Notes under the pieces: model-generated
The model's database searches: none
The model's input: only the letters and a program-made list of their open reading frames with translations
What the model was told of the DNA's origin: nothing
In this document: piece by piece, positions 16,113 to 25,223 of the stretch
Layout of the letters: every line of letters begins with the position of its first letter
Position numbering within the stretch: position 1 is the first letter of the stretch
Position numbers and translations under genes: made by a program
Assembly: GCF_900103915.1 (NCBI RefSeq)
Contig: NZ_FNIG01000003.1
Span: forward strand, 1 to 64,000
Reading direction: 5' to 3'
DNA length: 64,000 bases
Source of the DNA: Tenuibacillus multivorans
Lineage (GTDB): Bacteria; Bacillota; Bacilli; Bacillales; Alkalibacillaceae

Positions 16113-17252
16113 TCAACCTCCTTCTACACTAACATTAATCGCTTTTTTATAATTAAAGGTCATATTAATTAAAAATCTAGCAAGGTCCTCGACGTCTTGA
16201 ACGGTTGTTTCTTTTCCAAATGACACTCTAAAAAAGGCCTTCGCTTTCTCTGGTCTCACTGATAATGCTTTTAATGTATTCGGTATTTGATTATATTTTA
16301 CATCACATGCACTGCCAGTTGAAATTGCAAAGCCTTGTCGATTACATTCTAGCATAACCCATTGACCTTCAACACCGTGAATACCCATTCCTATCACTGA
16401 TGCCATCTGATGATGTGACCTCGCCTCATACACCGTTAAAGATTGTTTAATGGGTTTAAGCTCCTGTAAGAATATTTCTCTTAATTCTTTCATTCTAACA
16501 CTTTCTTCTTGCATACGTTCAGTGGCTTCATGTGCCGCAACCGTAAATGAAGCAATACTCGGTAAATCCATCGTGTTACCTTTAAGTAGTAAATATTCAA
16601 AACTATGTTGATCAATATCTTTCATATAAAGAAAACCGATGCCTTTAGGTCCATAGATTTTATGACTAGATACCGATAAACTATCAGCCTGTTCGATCAC
16701 ATGGCTAATTTCCATTTTTCCAAAGCTTTGAACACAATCTACGTGTAAACCGACATCGTGCTTACGACATATTTGTGCCACTTCCTCAATCGGTTGAATC
16801 GCTCCAATCTCTCCATTTATATGCTGAACACTTATGACTGTGGTATCCTGTCTAATCATGGATTCTAATTGTTCAACATCAATCTGCGCGTTTTCGTTAA
16901 ATGGTAAATAACTAATCTCATATCCATCTAATTCCAAAGTATGGCACAACTGCTGAATGGAATTATGCTCCGCCATTGAAATCATAATATGTTTCCCTGT
17001 TCGTTTGGATAATAGTTGTTTAATGCCTAATATATTCGCTTCTGTTCCACCGTTTGTAAAATAAATATTCTCAGGCTTACCTCCAATAATTTGTGATAAA
17101 TGATATTTACATTGCGAGAGTAATTGATCGGCTTCAGCACCGTAGTCATGTAAGCTGTTGGCATTACCAAAATATTTTTTAGCGGTATTTTCAAAAGCCT
17201 CAATAGCACCAGTACTCATTGGTGTTGTTGCAGCATAATCAAAATATCTCAT
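16113..17252 (-). CDS. nifS: Cysteine desulfurase of the NAD locus
   Basis: 379 residues, class V aminotransferase fold. The PLP-binding lysine lies in SVSSHKIYGPKGIGF, the cofactor-stacking histidine in MAEHNSIQQL, and the persulfide cysteine in STGSACDVK. In Bacillus this enzyme supplies sulfur for the [4Fe-4S] cluster of NadA, and the placement divergent from nadBCA supports that role. It forms an operon with niaR. Confidence 0.92.
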   Translation of the reverse strand: MRYFDYAATTPMSTGAIEAFENTAKKYFGNANSLHDYGAEADQLLSQCKYHLSQIIGGKPENIYFTNGGTEANILGIKQLLSKRTGKHIMISMAEHNSIQQLCHTLELDGYEISYLPFNENAQIDVEQLESMIRQDTTVISVQHINGEIGAIQPIEEVAQICRKHDVGLHVDCVQSFGKMEISHVIEQADSLSVSSHKIYGPKGIGFLYMKDIDQHSFEYLLLKGNTMDLPSIASFTVAAHEATERMQEESVRMKELREIFLQELKPIKQSLTVYEARSHHQMASVIGMGIHGVEGQWVMLECNRQGFAISTGSACDVKYNQIPNTLKALSVRPEKAKAFFRVSFGKETTVQDVEDLARFLINMTFNYKKAINVSVEGG

Positions 17253-17298
17253 TCGTCAATTCATCCCTTTAGTTTATTTAAAAAAAGAAGCACTCCTC

Positions 17299-17346
17299 TT
17301 GTCATTCATTAAATTATATGTAAATATATATGTCAAGACACATGTT
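17299..17346. promoter_or_regulatory. Probable NiaR operator and nadB promoter region
   Basis: The 110-bp nifS-nadB divergent region contains ATGTCAAGACACAT (17330-17343), with ATGT/ACAT arms, resembling NiaR sites (TGTCTTGACA-like core read on the other strand). It lies 20 bp before nadB, where a repressor would block a promoter such as TTGTCA (about 17299) with an AT-rich -10 region near 17321-17330. The match to the NiaR consensus is from memory of the family. Confidence 0.55.
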
Positions 17347-17362
17347 AATTTAGGAGGTTGAC

Positions 17363-18928
17363 ATGATCGATTCAGATGTCATTATCATCGGTAGTGGTTT
17401 AGCGGCATTGCAATTGGCATCTAAACTTAAACCCGAGTTAAGCGTTACCGTCTTAACGAAACATTCAATAAAAACGAGTAATTCAAATCAAGCACAAGGT
17501 GGTATTGCAGCTGTAATAGATGCAAACGATCACACTGATTTACATACAGAAGATACATTAAAGGCTGGAAGGTATTTTAATAACCCTAAAGTCGTACAAA
17601 ACATGACGAATATGGCGCCATCGATTATCGAGGAATTAAACCAGCAAGGATGTGCATTTGATTTAGACGAAAATGGACATATCGCACTTGGTCAAGAAGG
17701 GGCACACAGTCATCGAAGAATTATTCATGCCGGCGGTGATCAAACAGGACGCTTTGTCGTTGATACACTCATAAACCAATTATCGTCAAATATTCAAATC
17801 GTGGAAAATGCATTTGTTTATGAAATGTTAACGACGGACAATACCTGCTACGGTGTTAAGTTTAAAGATTTTTGTGAAAAAAATCACATACTTTACGGGA
17901 AACATATTGTTCTAGCTACTGGCGGCTGTGGTCAAATATTCCGTTTAACCTCTAATGGTGAAGGTATGACAGGCGATGGCGTCATGCTTGCCTATTTAGC
18001 CGGTGCTGAGGTGTCTGATTTAGAATTTATCCAATTTCATCCGACCCTCCTTTATGTGAATAACCAAAGCCGTGGATTAATTTCCGAGGCGGTTAGAGGT
18101 GAAGGTGCGACCTTAGTAACGGAATCAAGAAAACGAATAATGGAAGATGTTCACCCTTTAAATGACTTAGCACCGCGTCATATCGTTGCTCAAACGATTT
18201 ATCAGTATTTAAATCGTGGCCAATCTGTATATCTTGATATTGCCATGATTGATCAGTTTAAACAACGTTTTCCGACGATTGCCATGCTTTGCGAGAGACA
18301 CGGCATTAATTTAAATGATGGATTAATACCTGTTGCACCAGGTGCACATTTCATGATGGGAGGCATTACGGCATCGATCGATGGTTCAACCTCTGTTAAA
18401 GGATTATATGCAATAGGTGAAGTAACAAATACCGGTTTTCATGGGGCAAACCGTTTAGCGAGCAATTCATTATTGGAAGGATTAGTCATGGGTAAGCTTT
18501 TAGCTCAAAAGCTTAATCACGATAAATCTGAAGATGAGAACTTAAGTATAGTTTCGGAAAAGAACGCTACATCTTCTGACTCTATGAATCTACCAAGTTT
18601 AGATGAGCTGAGAACTTCGATGATGAATTATGTCGGTATTGTAAGAGATGAAAAACAACTATTATCACAGCTCAATTGGTTCTATCAACTTCATGTTGAG
18701 CGCTATTTAAATGATGATTTAGGTCAATTTAATCGAAAAGAAATTGAACGGATTTTAACTTACAACCTGTCCTTACTAATTACCAAATCAGCTTTAGCTA
18801 GAAAAGAAAGTCGCGGAGCACACCACCGAGCGGATTATGCTTTTGAACATGAAGATTATCTTAGTCAGCATTTTACTTATCAATATAATCAAGAAAGAAG
18901 GGCTAATGATGAACCGATTACAACTTAA
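17363..18928 (+). CDS. nadB: L-aspartate oxidase
   Basis: 521 residues. FAD enzyme that oxidises L-aspartate to iminoaspartate, the first step of de novo NAD synthesis. The dinucleotide-binding motif is IIIGSGLAALQLASKL at the N-terminus. Family signatures follow: QAQGGIAAV, IIHAGGDQTGRFV, EFIQFHPT, SEAVRGEGATLV, PGAHFMMGGI and GLYAIGEVTNTGFHGANRLASNS. The C-terminal helical domain ends RKESRGAHHRADY. AGGAGG precedes the ATG. It overlaps nadC by 23 bases. Confidence 0.95.
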   Translation: MIDSDVIIIGSGLAALQLASKLKPELSVTVLTKHSIKTSNSNQAQGGIAAVIDANDHTDLHTEDTLKAGRYFNNPKVVQNMTNMAPSIIEELNQQGCAFDLDENGHIALGQEGAHSHRRIIHAGGDQTGRFVVDTLINQLSSNIQIVENAFVYEMLTTDNTCYGVKFKDFCEKNHILYGKHIVLATGGCGQIFRLTSNGEGMTGDGVMLAYLAGAEVSDLEFIQFHPTLLYVNNQSRGLISEAVRGEGATLVTESRKRIMEDVHPLNDLAPRHIVAQTIYQYLNRGQSVYLDIAMIDQFKQRFPTIAMLCERHGINLNDGLIPVAPGAHFMMGGITASIDGSTSVKGLYAIGEVTNTGFHGANRLASNSLLEGLVMGKLLAQKLNHDKSEDENLSIVSEKNATSSDSMNLPSLDELRTSMMNYVGIVRDEKQLLSQLNWFYQLHVERYLNDDLGQFNRKEIERILTYNLSLLITKSALARKESRGAHHRADYAFEHEDYLSQHFTYQYNQERRANDEPITT

Positions 18929-19739
18929 AAAACAGTTAGAGCACTTTTTCATTGAAGACCTGGGGTATCGTGATTTAACAACGGATTCCATCTTTGACAA
19001 TCGCTTGGGAGAAGTTAAATTCATCTCAAAGTCTGACAGTTATTTTTGTGGTCAAGATGTGATCAAAACAGGCTTTCATACAATGAATCCACAAATTGAA
19101 GTCCAATTATCTGTCCAAGACGGTGATCCCATTAATCAAGGGCAAACACTTGCTCATGCCAAAGGTCCAATTAAAGACTTGTTACAGGCTGAGCGGGTGG
19201 TCTTAAATTTAGTTCAGCGTATGAGTGGGATTACCACCAAAACTAAAATTGCTGTTCAGCTTTTGAATAGTCAGCATACGAAAATAAGTGATACTCGAAA
19301 GACAACGCCTGGTTTACGAATGCTTGAGAAATATGCCGTGACACAAGGTGGTGGTATCAATCATCGGTTTAGATTAGACGATGCCGTCATGATCAAAGAC
19401 AATCATATCAATTTTTGTGGGTCCATTTCCGAGGCAGTAAAAAAAGTCCGAGAAAATGTTGGCCATATGGTTAAGATTGAGGTTGAAGCCGAAAATGAAC
19501 CACAAGTTAAAGAAGCGATTGAAGCAGAAGTTGACTGTATTTTATTAGACAATATGGATCCAAATGATTTACCGAACTTGCTTCAACTGATCCCGGAATC
19601 AATCCTAACTGAAGCATCAGGAGGTATTTCATTAGAAGATCTACCTAAGTACACTAATCTAGATTTAGATGTTATTTCCCTTGGCTGCTTAACGCACCAA
19701 ATTGAAGCTTTGGATATAAGTGTTGAAGTTAACCTTTAA
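18906..19739 (+). CDS. nadC: Nicotinate-nucleotide pyrophosphorylase (quinolinate phosphoribosyltransferase)
   Basis: About 277 residues from one of two adjacent ATGs (18906 or 18909), with AAGG a few bases upstream. It joins quinolinate and PRPP to give nicotinate mononucleotide. Motifs seen: [37 protein letters not shown] (PRPP/quinolinate binding), [20 protein letters not shown], and [11 protein letters not shown]. It overlaps the end of nadB, so the two are translationally coupled. Confidence 0.94.
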   Translation: MMNRLQLKKQLEHFFIEDLGYRDLTTDSIFDNRLGEVKFISKSDSYFCGQDVIKTGFHTMNPQIEVQLSVQDGDPINQGQTLAHAKGPIKDLLQAERVVLNLVQRMSGITTKTKIAVQLLNSQHTKISDTRKTTPGLRMLEKYAVTQGGGINHRFRLDDAVMIKDNHINFCGSISEAVKKVRENVGHMVKIEVEAENEPQVKEAIEAEVDCILLDNMDPNDLPNLLQLIPESILTEASGGISLEDLPKYTNLDLDVISLGCLTHQIEALDISVEVNL

Positions 19740-19764
19740 ACTTTACAAAATGGGGGTTTTTAAA

Positions 19765-20865
19765 ATGAATTTGTTAGAAAAAATGGAAAGCTCCATCTCA
19801 TCGATTCCTGATAAGTATAAGAGCATGAGTGAGAATGAACTTAAGAGTTTGGTTCAGTCCATTAAAAATGAACTCGGGGATGACCTATTCATTCCGGGGC
19901 ATCACTATCAAAAAGATGAAGTGATTCAGTTTGCGGATGCAAGAGGTGACTCTCTACAGCTAGCCCAGCTGTCTTCTGAAACAAGTGCCAAATATATCGT
20001 ATTTTGTGGTGTTCATTTTATGGCTGAGACCGCCGATATCCTCTCAACTGATGAACAATCGGTCTATTTACCAGATTTACGTGCAGGCTGTTCGATGGCA
20101 GACATGGCCGATATGCAGCAAACAGAAGTCGCATGGGATCAATTAACTGAGCTTTTAGGCGATACCATTTTACCGATGACTTATGTCAATTCAACGGCAG
20201 CCATCAAATCCTTTGTCGGTCAAAACGGCGGCACAACTGTCACGTCGTCAAACGCAAAACGTGTGATGGAATGGGCTTTCACTCAAAAACAACGCCTTCT
20301 CTTCTTACCAGATCAGCATCTCGGACGTAATACAGCTTATGAACTAGGCATGCCATTAGATGAAATGGCTGTCTGGGATCCCATTCTAGAAAAACTATTT
20401 TATGATTGTCCATTAGAGGATATTAAGGTGATTCTCTGGAAAGGCCATTGTTCTGTTCATGAAAACTTTACGGAATACAATGTTCACCAGGCTAGGGAGC
20501 AGCACCCGGACATGAGAATCATCGTTCATCCAGAATGTCGCCGCGAGGTTGTTGAACTTTCAGATGATAGTGGTTCAACGAAGTCAATAATTGACACCAT
20601 TGAACAAGCGCCTAGTGGATCTAAATGGGCGATTGGAACAGAAATGAATCTCGTTAAACGAATCATACAAGAAAATCCCGATAAAGAGATCATTTCCTTA
20701 AATCCACATATGTGCCCGTGCTTAACGATGAACCGGATTGATTTACCACACCTAGCATGGAGCTTAGATGCAATTAGAAACCATCAACCGATTAATGAGA
20801 TCATTGTTGATGAAGACACTGCTCACTGGGCCCGTACAGCGCTAAACCGAATGCTTAGTCTTTAA
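19765..20865 (+). CDS. nadA: Quinolinate synthase
   Basis: About 366 residues from ATG at 19765 (GGGGG eight bases upstream; the frame begins earlier without a site). It condenses iminoaspartate with dihydroxyacetone phosphate to form quinolinate, using a [4Fe-4S] cluster. Three cluster cysteines can be placed in [22 protein letters not shown] and [25 protein letters not shown] and [14 protein letters not shown] are active-site motifs. The NifS next door probably feeds its cluster. Confidence 0.94.
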   Translation: MNLLEKMESSISSIPDKYKSMSENELKSLVQSIKNELGDDLFIPGHHYQKDEVIQFADARGDSLQLAQLSSETSAKYIVFCGVHFMAETADILSTDEQSVYLPDLRAGCSMADMADMQQTEVAWDQLTELLGDTILPMTYVNSTAAIKSFVGQNGGTTVTSSNAKRVMEWAFTQKQRLLFLPDQHLGRNTAYELGMPLDEMAVWDPILEKLFYDCPLEDIKVILWKGHCSVHENFTEYNVHQAREQHPDMRIIVHPECRREVVELSDDSGSTKSIIDTIEQAPSGSKWAIGTEMNLVKRIIQENPDKEIISLNPHMCPCLTMNRIDLPHLAWSLDAIRNHQPINEIIVDEDTAHWARTALNRMLSL

Positions 20866-20875
20866 GCAGAGGTGG

Positions 20876-20910
20876 ATAGAGGTACCATTAGGTGTACCTC
20901 TATTTTGTTT
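20876..20910 (+). terminator. Terminator of nadBCA
   Basis: AGAGGTAC and GTACCTCT pair around a short loop (20878-20901), followed by ATTTTGTTTTAA. It begins about ten bases after the nadA stop codon. Confidence 0.85.
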
Positions 20911-21095
20911 TAACCTAACGTTATCAAGTAGTAAAAGGCAGGTATAATAAAAGCTAAAGCAAAACATATTATAGCTGCCATTTTTGACTGATTAGTTACA
21001 CGTTCATCACCTTTTTGCAGGTTCTCAATAAATGTAAGAGTGTAGTAAAAACATAGAATGGTAAGTAAAACTGATACAATAACAACTATATTCAT
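20910..21095 (-). CDS. Small two-pass membrane protein
   Basis: 61 residues. Two hydrophobic segments (about 2-21 and 39-58) flank a short polar loop with EKGDERV-like charge (ENLQKGDERVTNQSK). No family recognised. A GAGAGG-like site precedes the ATG. It is the first of a run of small minus-strand accessory genes between nadA and the MFS gene. Confidence 0.6.
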   Translation of the reverse strand: MNIVVIVSVLLTILCFYYTLTFIENLQKGDERVTNQSKMAAIICFALAFIIPAFYYLITLG

Positions 21096-21193
21096 AATTA
21101 GATCCTCTCCCAGTATTCCTCTACCAATTGTAATATTATCTAGTTAATTCTAGCAAAACTGTTTCTATTGTATTTAACTGTTTTTTCATAAAA

Positions 21194-21742
21194 CTAGCTC
21201 TTACTATAATTCAACAAATGCATATCACTGATTTCGAAAGTCCACTCATCACTTTTAACAAGTTTATCCATTATGAGTCTATAATGAACTTGTTGTCCAT
21301 ACAGTTTCCCACCATCTCCGCTTCCACGAACAAAACCTATTCTTTCTCCGTTGTCGTTGTAAGATTGTAGAGTTACAGTATTTGCATGACTATTATTATC
21401 GCTCAAACGAAAAAGGCTGAGCATTGTACCACCTTCTGGATTAAAGTTACCATCGAATTCAATAATTACAAATATTTCATTTTCCTTTTCTCTTAATTCC
21501 GTAAGATAAACTTCAGTATCTTCAATCCGGGTTATTTTTTGTGGTTCATTAATTCCGTTTAATATTTCATCGGTTTTCAATGTGAATACTATATTACCTT
21601 GATAAGGAATAGTTTTAGCTTGAAAGCCATCTGGATTTTTCCGTATATATAAAATATCCTTTTCATCGTCACTTATTGTTGAGCAGGCACTTGCTATTAA
21701 TAAGATTGATAAAATAATTATAGTCCGCTTCAATACTTTCAC
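21194..21742 (-). CDS. Putative lipoprotein of unknown function
   Basis: 182 residues. The N-terminus MKVLKRTIIILSILLIASACS is a signal peptide with a plausible though non-ideal lipobox (ASAC). The mature part is beta-rich (IPYQGNIVFTLKTDEILNGI, KENEIFVIIEFDGNF) and ends with MHLLNYSKS. It resembles no family I can name. It lies about 35 bp downstream of the GNAT gene and may be co-transcribed with it. Confidence 0.6.
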   Translation of the reverse strand: MKVLKRTIIILSILLIASACSTISDDEKDILYIRKNPDGFQAKTIPYQGNIVFTLKTDEILNGINEPQKITRIEDTEVYLTELREKENEIFVIIEFDGNFNPEGGTMLSLFRLSDNNSHANTVTLQSYNDNGERIGFVRGSGDGGKLYGQQVHYRLIMDKLVKSDEWTFEISDMHLLNYSKS

Positions 21743-21776
21743 CCCAACTAACTCACATCAGTTTTTCTCATAGAAC

Positions 21777-22283
21777 TCAAACCTTTATAAGTTTTGACAT
21801 ATAGTACTCATCTACATATTCACCGTCTATAAGTAAAGAATCTCTCTTTATTCCCTCAGTTTCAAATCCAACTCTATTATAAAGAGCTATACCAGGTTCG
21901 TTTCGAGTTACGACAGTTAATTCTAAACGATGGACAAAATGTTTTTTTGCCCATTCTTCTAGATATTCAAATAATTTAAATCCTACTCCTTGTCCCCTGT
22001 ATTCCTTTAAGATTCCGATAACAATATACACAGAGTGTTTATTACGATTTGAATTACCACCGATGGCCATTAAATAACCAACTATTTCATTGTTATTATT
22101 TTCAGCTACAAGTATTGTAGAGTTATTGCTATCCCCTAAGTTTTTTATCATTTTACGTTGGTCTTCGAGCTGTATTTTTCTTTCACCAGTCTCCCAGAGC
22201 ATGTATGAAGAGCTTGCTTCAACTTGTACGGATAAATCGATAAAATTTTCTGCATCCGAAGTTTTTATTTCTCTAATATTCAA
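21777..22283 (-). CDS. GNAT-family N-acetyltransferase
   Basis: 168 residues. The acetyl-CoA-binding motif A is ILKEYRGQGVGFKLFEYLEEWAKK (quoted in part: RGQGVGFKLFEYL), about residues 93-110, preceded by NEIVGYLMAIGG and followed by HRLELTVVTRNEPGIALYNRVGF, the usual N-acetyltransferase layout. C-terminal DGEYVDEYYMSKLI resembles RimJ/PhnO-like enzymes. Substrate unknown. Confidence 0.88.
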   Translation of the reverse strand: MNIREIKTSDAENFIDLSVQVEASSSYMLWETGERKIQLEDQRKMIKNLGDSNNSTILVAENNNNEIVGYLMAIGGNSNRNKHSVYIVIGILKEYRGQGVGFKLFEYLEEWAKKHFVHRLELTVVTRNEPGIALYNRVGFETEGIKRDSLLIDGEYVDEYYMSKLIKV

Positions 22284-22353
22284 TAAAATCTCTCCTATTT
22301 CCCCTAATATTGACTTTGTAATATTCCTCTGATTAGATAAAGATCCATTTAAT

Positions 22354-22743
22354 TCAGAATTGGAAATTTTCCTTCATAACGAACAAATTGAAATTATCCT
22401 CTTTTATCACTATGGAAATGATAATTTTTCCTTTTTTAAAGAAATGAACATGCCCCATTTGATTAACTTTCAACTCTTGCCATCCCCAATTTTCTAGTTC
22501 CTGAAAATACTCTTGTGGGCGATAAAGTCCATTTTCCCCACCTATATTTTCTAAATTATACTTCTTACCTTTTTTAATATTGGGATTATTAATATTGACA
22601 TCATTTGCTTGTGCATGAACTGGCACAGGGATATCACTTTGGATTGTTGATTCTTTAAAGCCGTCATTGGCATCATAAGAAGGCGTATATCCGATTAGAC
22701 ACAGTAGACTTAATATGAATAATCCCACTTTTATTAAGTTCAT
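22354..22743 (-). CDS. Hypothetical secreted protein
   Basis: 129 residues. Hydrophobic N-terminus (LIKVGLFILSLLCLIGYTPSYDA) looks like a signal peptide with cleavage near residue 20-25, no clear lipobox. The mature part contains NVNINNPNIKKGKKYNL and WGWQELKVNQMGHVHFFKKG, with a beta-rich ending. No family recognised. Confidence 0.55.
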   Translation of the reverse strand: MNLIKVGLFILSLLCLIGYTPSYDANDGFKESTIQSDIPVPVHAQANDVNINNPNIKKGKKYNLENIGGENGLYRPQEYFQELENWGWQELKVNQMGHVHFFKKGKIIISIVIKEDNFNLFVMKENFQF

Positions 22744-22878
22744 ATTTAATCTCCCTCAAACCAATTATCAAATCTATGACACCTGTTGTTAAATCTAATA
22801 ATAGTCCTTTAAAATCTCTTGCAAGAACTAATATCTATATTGCAGAAAATACTTTGTGATTACGGTTATTTGGTTCCA

Positions 22879-23085
22879 TTATTTTTTCGCTTTAATTATT
22901 AAAAACATTGGTCTTCGCAGTTCATTTTTCATTCCAGGGTCATGGTTTAACATCTCTTCTGAAGGGATAGGTTCCTCGACTGCTTGAATACTAAAACCCG
23001 CTTCAAGTAAGTCATTTATATATGTGGAAATCGTGCGATGATATTTTATAACATGATCAGCTAGAAATGTAGTTCTCTAATTACG
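22879..23085 (-). pseudogene. C-terminal remnant of a SAM-dependent methyltransferase
   Basis: The minus-strand frame ending at TAA (22879-22881) reads RTTFLADHVIKYHRTISTYI, then NDLLEAGFSIQAVEEPIP and ending RRPMFLIIKAKK. This is the typical last third of a class I methyltransferase (HVIKYHRTISTYINDLLEAGF). There is no start codon, no SAM-binding part, and upstream the sequence joins directly to a NUDIX gene 5' end in another frame. Confidence 0.65.
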
Positions 23086-23231
23086 GCATGAAATGTATCT
23101 TCATTAGCCTCCACAGTACCTTTGGGAATCTGAATTCCAGCTTTGGGATTTGAATGCAGGAAAACTAATACTTGAGGCTTCCCTTCAAAAACTCTTGTAA
23201 CATAACCATAGACTTTCTTAATTGTACGCAA
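23061..23231 (-). pseudogene. N-terminal remnant of a NUDIX hydrolase gene
   Basis: From TTG at 23231 (GGAGG six bases upstream) the frame reads LRTIKKVYGYVTRVFEGKPQ, then IQIPKGTVEANEDTFHAVIREL, that is the NUDIX strand and the first two thirds of a NUDIX box (G-x5-E-x7-RE). It breaks off at REL; the catalytic EE and the rest are gone. The next bases belong to a methyltransferase 3' end, so a deletion has fused two genes out of frame. Confidence 0.65.
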
Positions 23232-23242
23232 TCGTTTCCTCC

Positions 23243-23443
23243 TCAACTCTTAACCCTTTCAGCTAGATTAACGATTTCCAAACAAATTGATTGAACTTCC
23301 TTGGAGCTTTTTATGTCAAAAAAATAATCCGCTTCATCTTCAATCTGATGATTAATCTCACTATCATGAGACTCAACCTGTTACCGTTTCAGCACTTCTT
23401 CAAAAGATGAAGTACTCCTTAAGATTGATGTACTACGTATCAT
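23243..23443 (-). pseudogene. Remnant of a gene of nucleotide-kinase-like type, with internal stop
   Basis: One minus-strand frame reads RSTSSFEEVLKR, then TAA (23381-23383), then QVESHDSEINHQIEDEADYF and ends EIVNLAERVKS at TGA (23243-23245), overlapping the ribosome-binding site of the NUDIX remnant. The same-frame continuation across the stop suggests one decayed protein; its pattern is like the C-terminal part of small P-loop nucleotide kinases, but that is a weak guess. No 5' part with a P-loop is present. Confidence 0.4.
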
Positions 23444-23649
23444 CTAATAATGAATTAGTTTTGGGTTTACCTCGGTTTATTTGATACTAAGAATGATACT
23501 CAACACACTTCTATACTAACATAAAATTCCAACAACAAACGATCTGTAATCATAATATTCTGAACGAATTTATAACTCTGTAATAAGCCTTTAATTACTA
23601 ACCTCTTTTAGTCTTTAACTGATTTTAATTCGAAGTTTAGTCTAAGCCT
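23444..23649. other. Intergenic stretch with no gene seen
   Basis: About 200 AT-rich bases between the decayed genes and the MFS gene. No open frame with a ribosome-binding site, no clear terminator and no repeat were found on either strand. Confidence 0.5.
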
Positions 23650-24894
23650 TTACACCATAGTTTTCTGGGATAATCTCTTAAACATTAATCCATAAATAAA
23701 TGCACTCGCCAAAGCACATAAAAGAATGAACCCAAAAACCCATAATGGTGACAAAGATGCTGATAGGATGACAGTAATAGGTGCAATAAATCGCCCAATT
23801 GAAAACTGAAGATCAGATGCTCCAAAATATTGACCTCTCGCATTCTTAGGTGCATATTTACTTACAAAATTTTGGACTACTGGAGCATGGATTATTTCTC
23901 CTAATGTTAAAATGATAGTCATTCCAAACAATAACCAGGCACTTGTCGTTAATCCAACTAAAAACATACCCAAACCAGATAAACAAGCAGCCAGTATAAG
24001 TGTATTTCGGTCATTCCATTTTTCAAATATCTTTGTAATCGGAATAATACAAAGTACAAATAAAAGCCCATTCAATCCAATCATCCATCCAAATACTTGC
24101 TCACTGGTAAGCTTAATTGACCATTCTCCAATTGCTAACAATGGTTGTGTAGTCACGAAGTTATGAACGTATACTGCCAAATAAAGATCTAATTGCATAA
24201 TAGAAATTGTAATTAAAATACCTCCAAAAATATATAGGAAAAATACTTTATCACGCAAAATTTCAAAATAGCTAATCCACTGTTCTTTTAAAACTTTCAC
24301 GATTGAATGATCAATTTCCTTTTCTCGCTCTCTTTCAGGCATTGTTTCCCTAACTATTAACAAGATAGTTATCGAGTATAGTAACGTAACAAAAGTACAG
24401 GTCCATAGTAATTCGCTTCGATAATGAAAAAATAAGACTGCACCAACTATTGGACCAAAGACTGCACCGATGTTATTGGCTGATGCAAACGTAGCAAAGA
24501 CACCCCTTCTCTTTTCATCAGGTACTAAATCAGCCACCATTGCCGTGCTCGCTGGCCCATAGAATGATTTCCCTAAACTAATTCCAAGAAATGCAAAATA
24601 ATCAACCCAATGAGAAACAGAAAGAGCGAACAGTGCAAAAAATACAGCTTGCATGAATGAACCGATAAGCATAATCGTTCGTCTTCCATATTGATCCGAA
24701 ATATAGCCACTGATCATACCTCCAAAAATACTAATAATGGACGGAGCCGTCATCATGATTCCTGCTTCAGCTGACCCTATAGCTTCACTAAAGTAAATCG
24801 TAATAAAAGGAAAATACATCCAAAATAGCATATTAAATAGAGTTTCTCCAATAAGCCTAATTTTTAAATTAATATCCCATGAAAACCATTGCAA
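23650..24894 (-). CDS. MFS transporter (drug efflux type)
   Basis: 414 residues, starting at TTG with AAAGGGG about ten bases upstream. About twelve membrane segments in two halves. Motif A of the major facilitator superfamily lies in the loop between segments 2 and 3 (GYISDQYGRRTIML), and the conserved PDEKRRGVFATFASANNIGAVFGPI region follows. It resembles MdtH/YttB-like multidrug exporters, driven by proton motive force; the substrate is unknown. A long loop in the middle (MPEREREKEIDHSI) is charged. Confidence 0.85.
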   Translation of the reverse strand: MQWFSWDINLKIRLIGETLFNMLFWMYFPFITIYFSEAIGSAEAGIMMTAPSIISIFGGMISGYISDQYGRRTIMLIGSFMQAVFFALFALSVSHWVDYFAFLGISLGKSFYGPASTAMVADLVPDEKRRGVFATFASANNIGAVFGPIVGAVLFFHYRSELLWTCTFVTLLYSITILLIVRETMPEREREKEIDHSIVKVLKEQWISYFEILRDKVFFLYIFGGILITISIMQLDLYLAVYVHNFVTTQPLLAIGEWSIKLTSEQVFGWMIGLNGLLFVLCIIPITKIFEKWNDRNTLILAACLSGLGMFLVGLTTSAWLLFGMTIILTLGEIIHAPVVQNFVSKYAPKNARGQYFGASDLQFSIGRFIAPITVILSASLSPLWVFGFILLCALASAFIYGLMFKRLSQKTMV

Positions 24895-25089
24895 GAATTT
24901 CTATCCCCTTTCACCTGAGAATCCTAACTAGATATTCTTACAATAATTTAATTTTTCAAAAAAATATAGACTTATATTTAATCATCAGTTATACTAATAT
25001 TATGGATGTCAGCCAATATATGGCTCTAATTTAACTGCTCCAAACACCGAACATAGGTTCTGGGTTTTCTATTGCTAAATCATAAATGA

Positions 25090-25124
25090 TCTCCTCTATT
25101 CCAAATTTGGTTAGAGGAGTTTTT
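25090..25124 (+). terminator. Terminator-like hairpin on the plus strand with no gene upstream
   Basis: CTCCTCTA and TAGAGGAG (25092-25118) form an eight-base stem, followed by TTTTTAG on the plus strand. The nearest upstream plus-strand gene is nadA, more than 4 kb away, so it could be a relic or the end of an unannotated short transcript. Confidence 0.5.
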
Positions 25125-25182
25125 AGTTTAGGTTATTGCTTTTTAATAGCTAATGAATAAGTTTCATCTTGTTATTTATTAC

Positions 25183-25216
25183 TACAAAAAAAGACGAATC
25201 CTTTTTGAATCCGCCT
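25183..25216 (-). terminator. Terminator of yqjA
   Basis: On the minus-strand RNA GGCGGAUUC pairs with GGAUUCGUC through six Watson-Crick and three G-U pairs, followed by UUUUUUUG. The wobbles mean it works only in the minus direction, as expected for yqjA. Confidence 0.75.
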
Positions 25217-25223
25217 TAATACA

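Larger units (their letters stand above)
24895..25223. other. Intergenic region with two hairpins and no gene
   Basis: 329 bases between the MFS start and the yqjA end. It contains the MFS leader, an orphan plus-strand terminator-like hairpin near 25090-25122 and the yqjA terminator at 25183-25216. No credible coding frame was seen. Confidence 0.5.
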
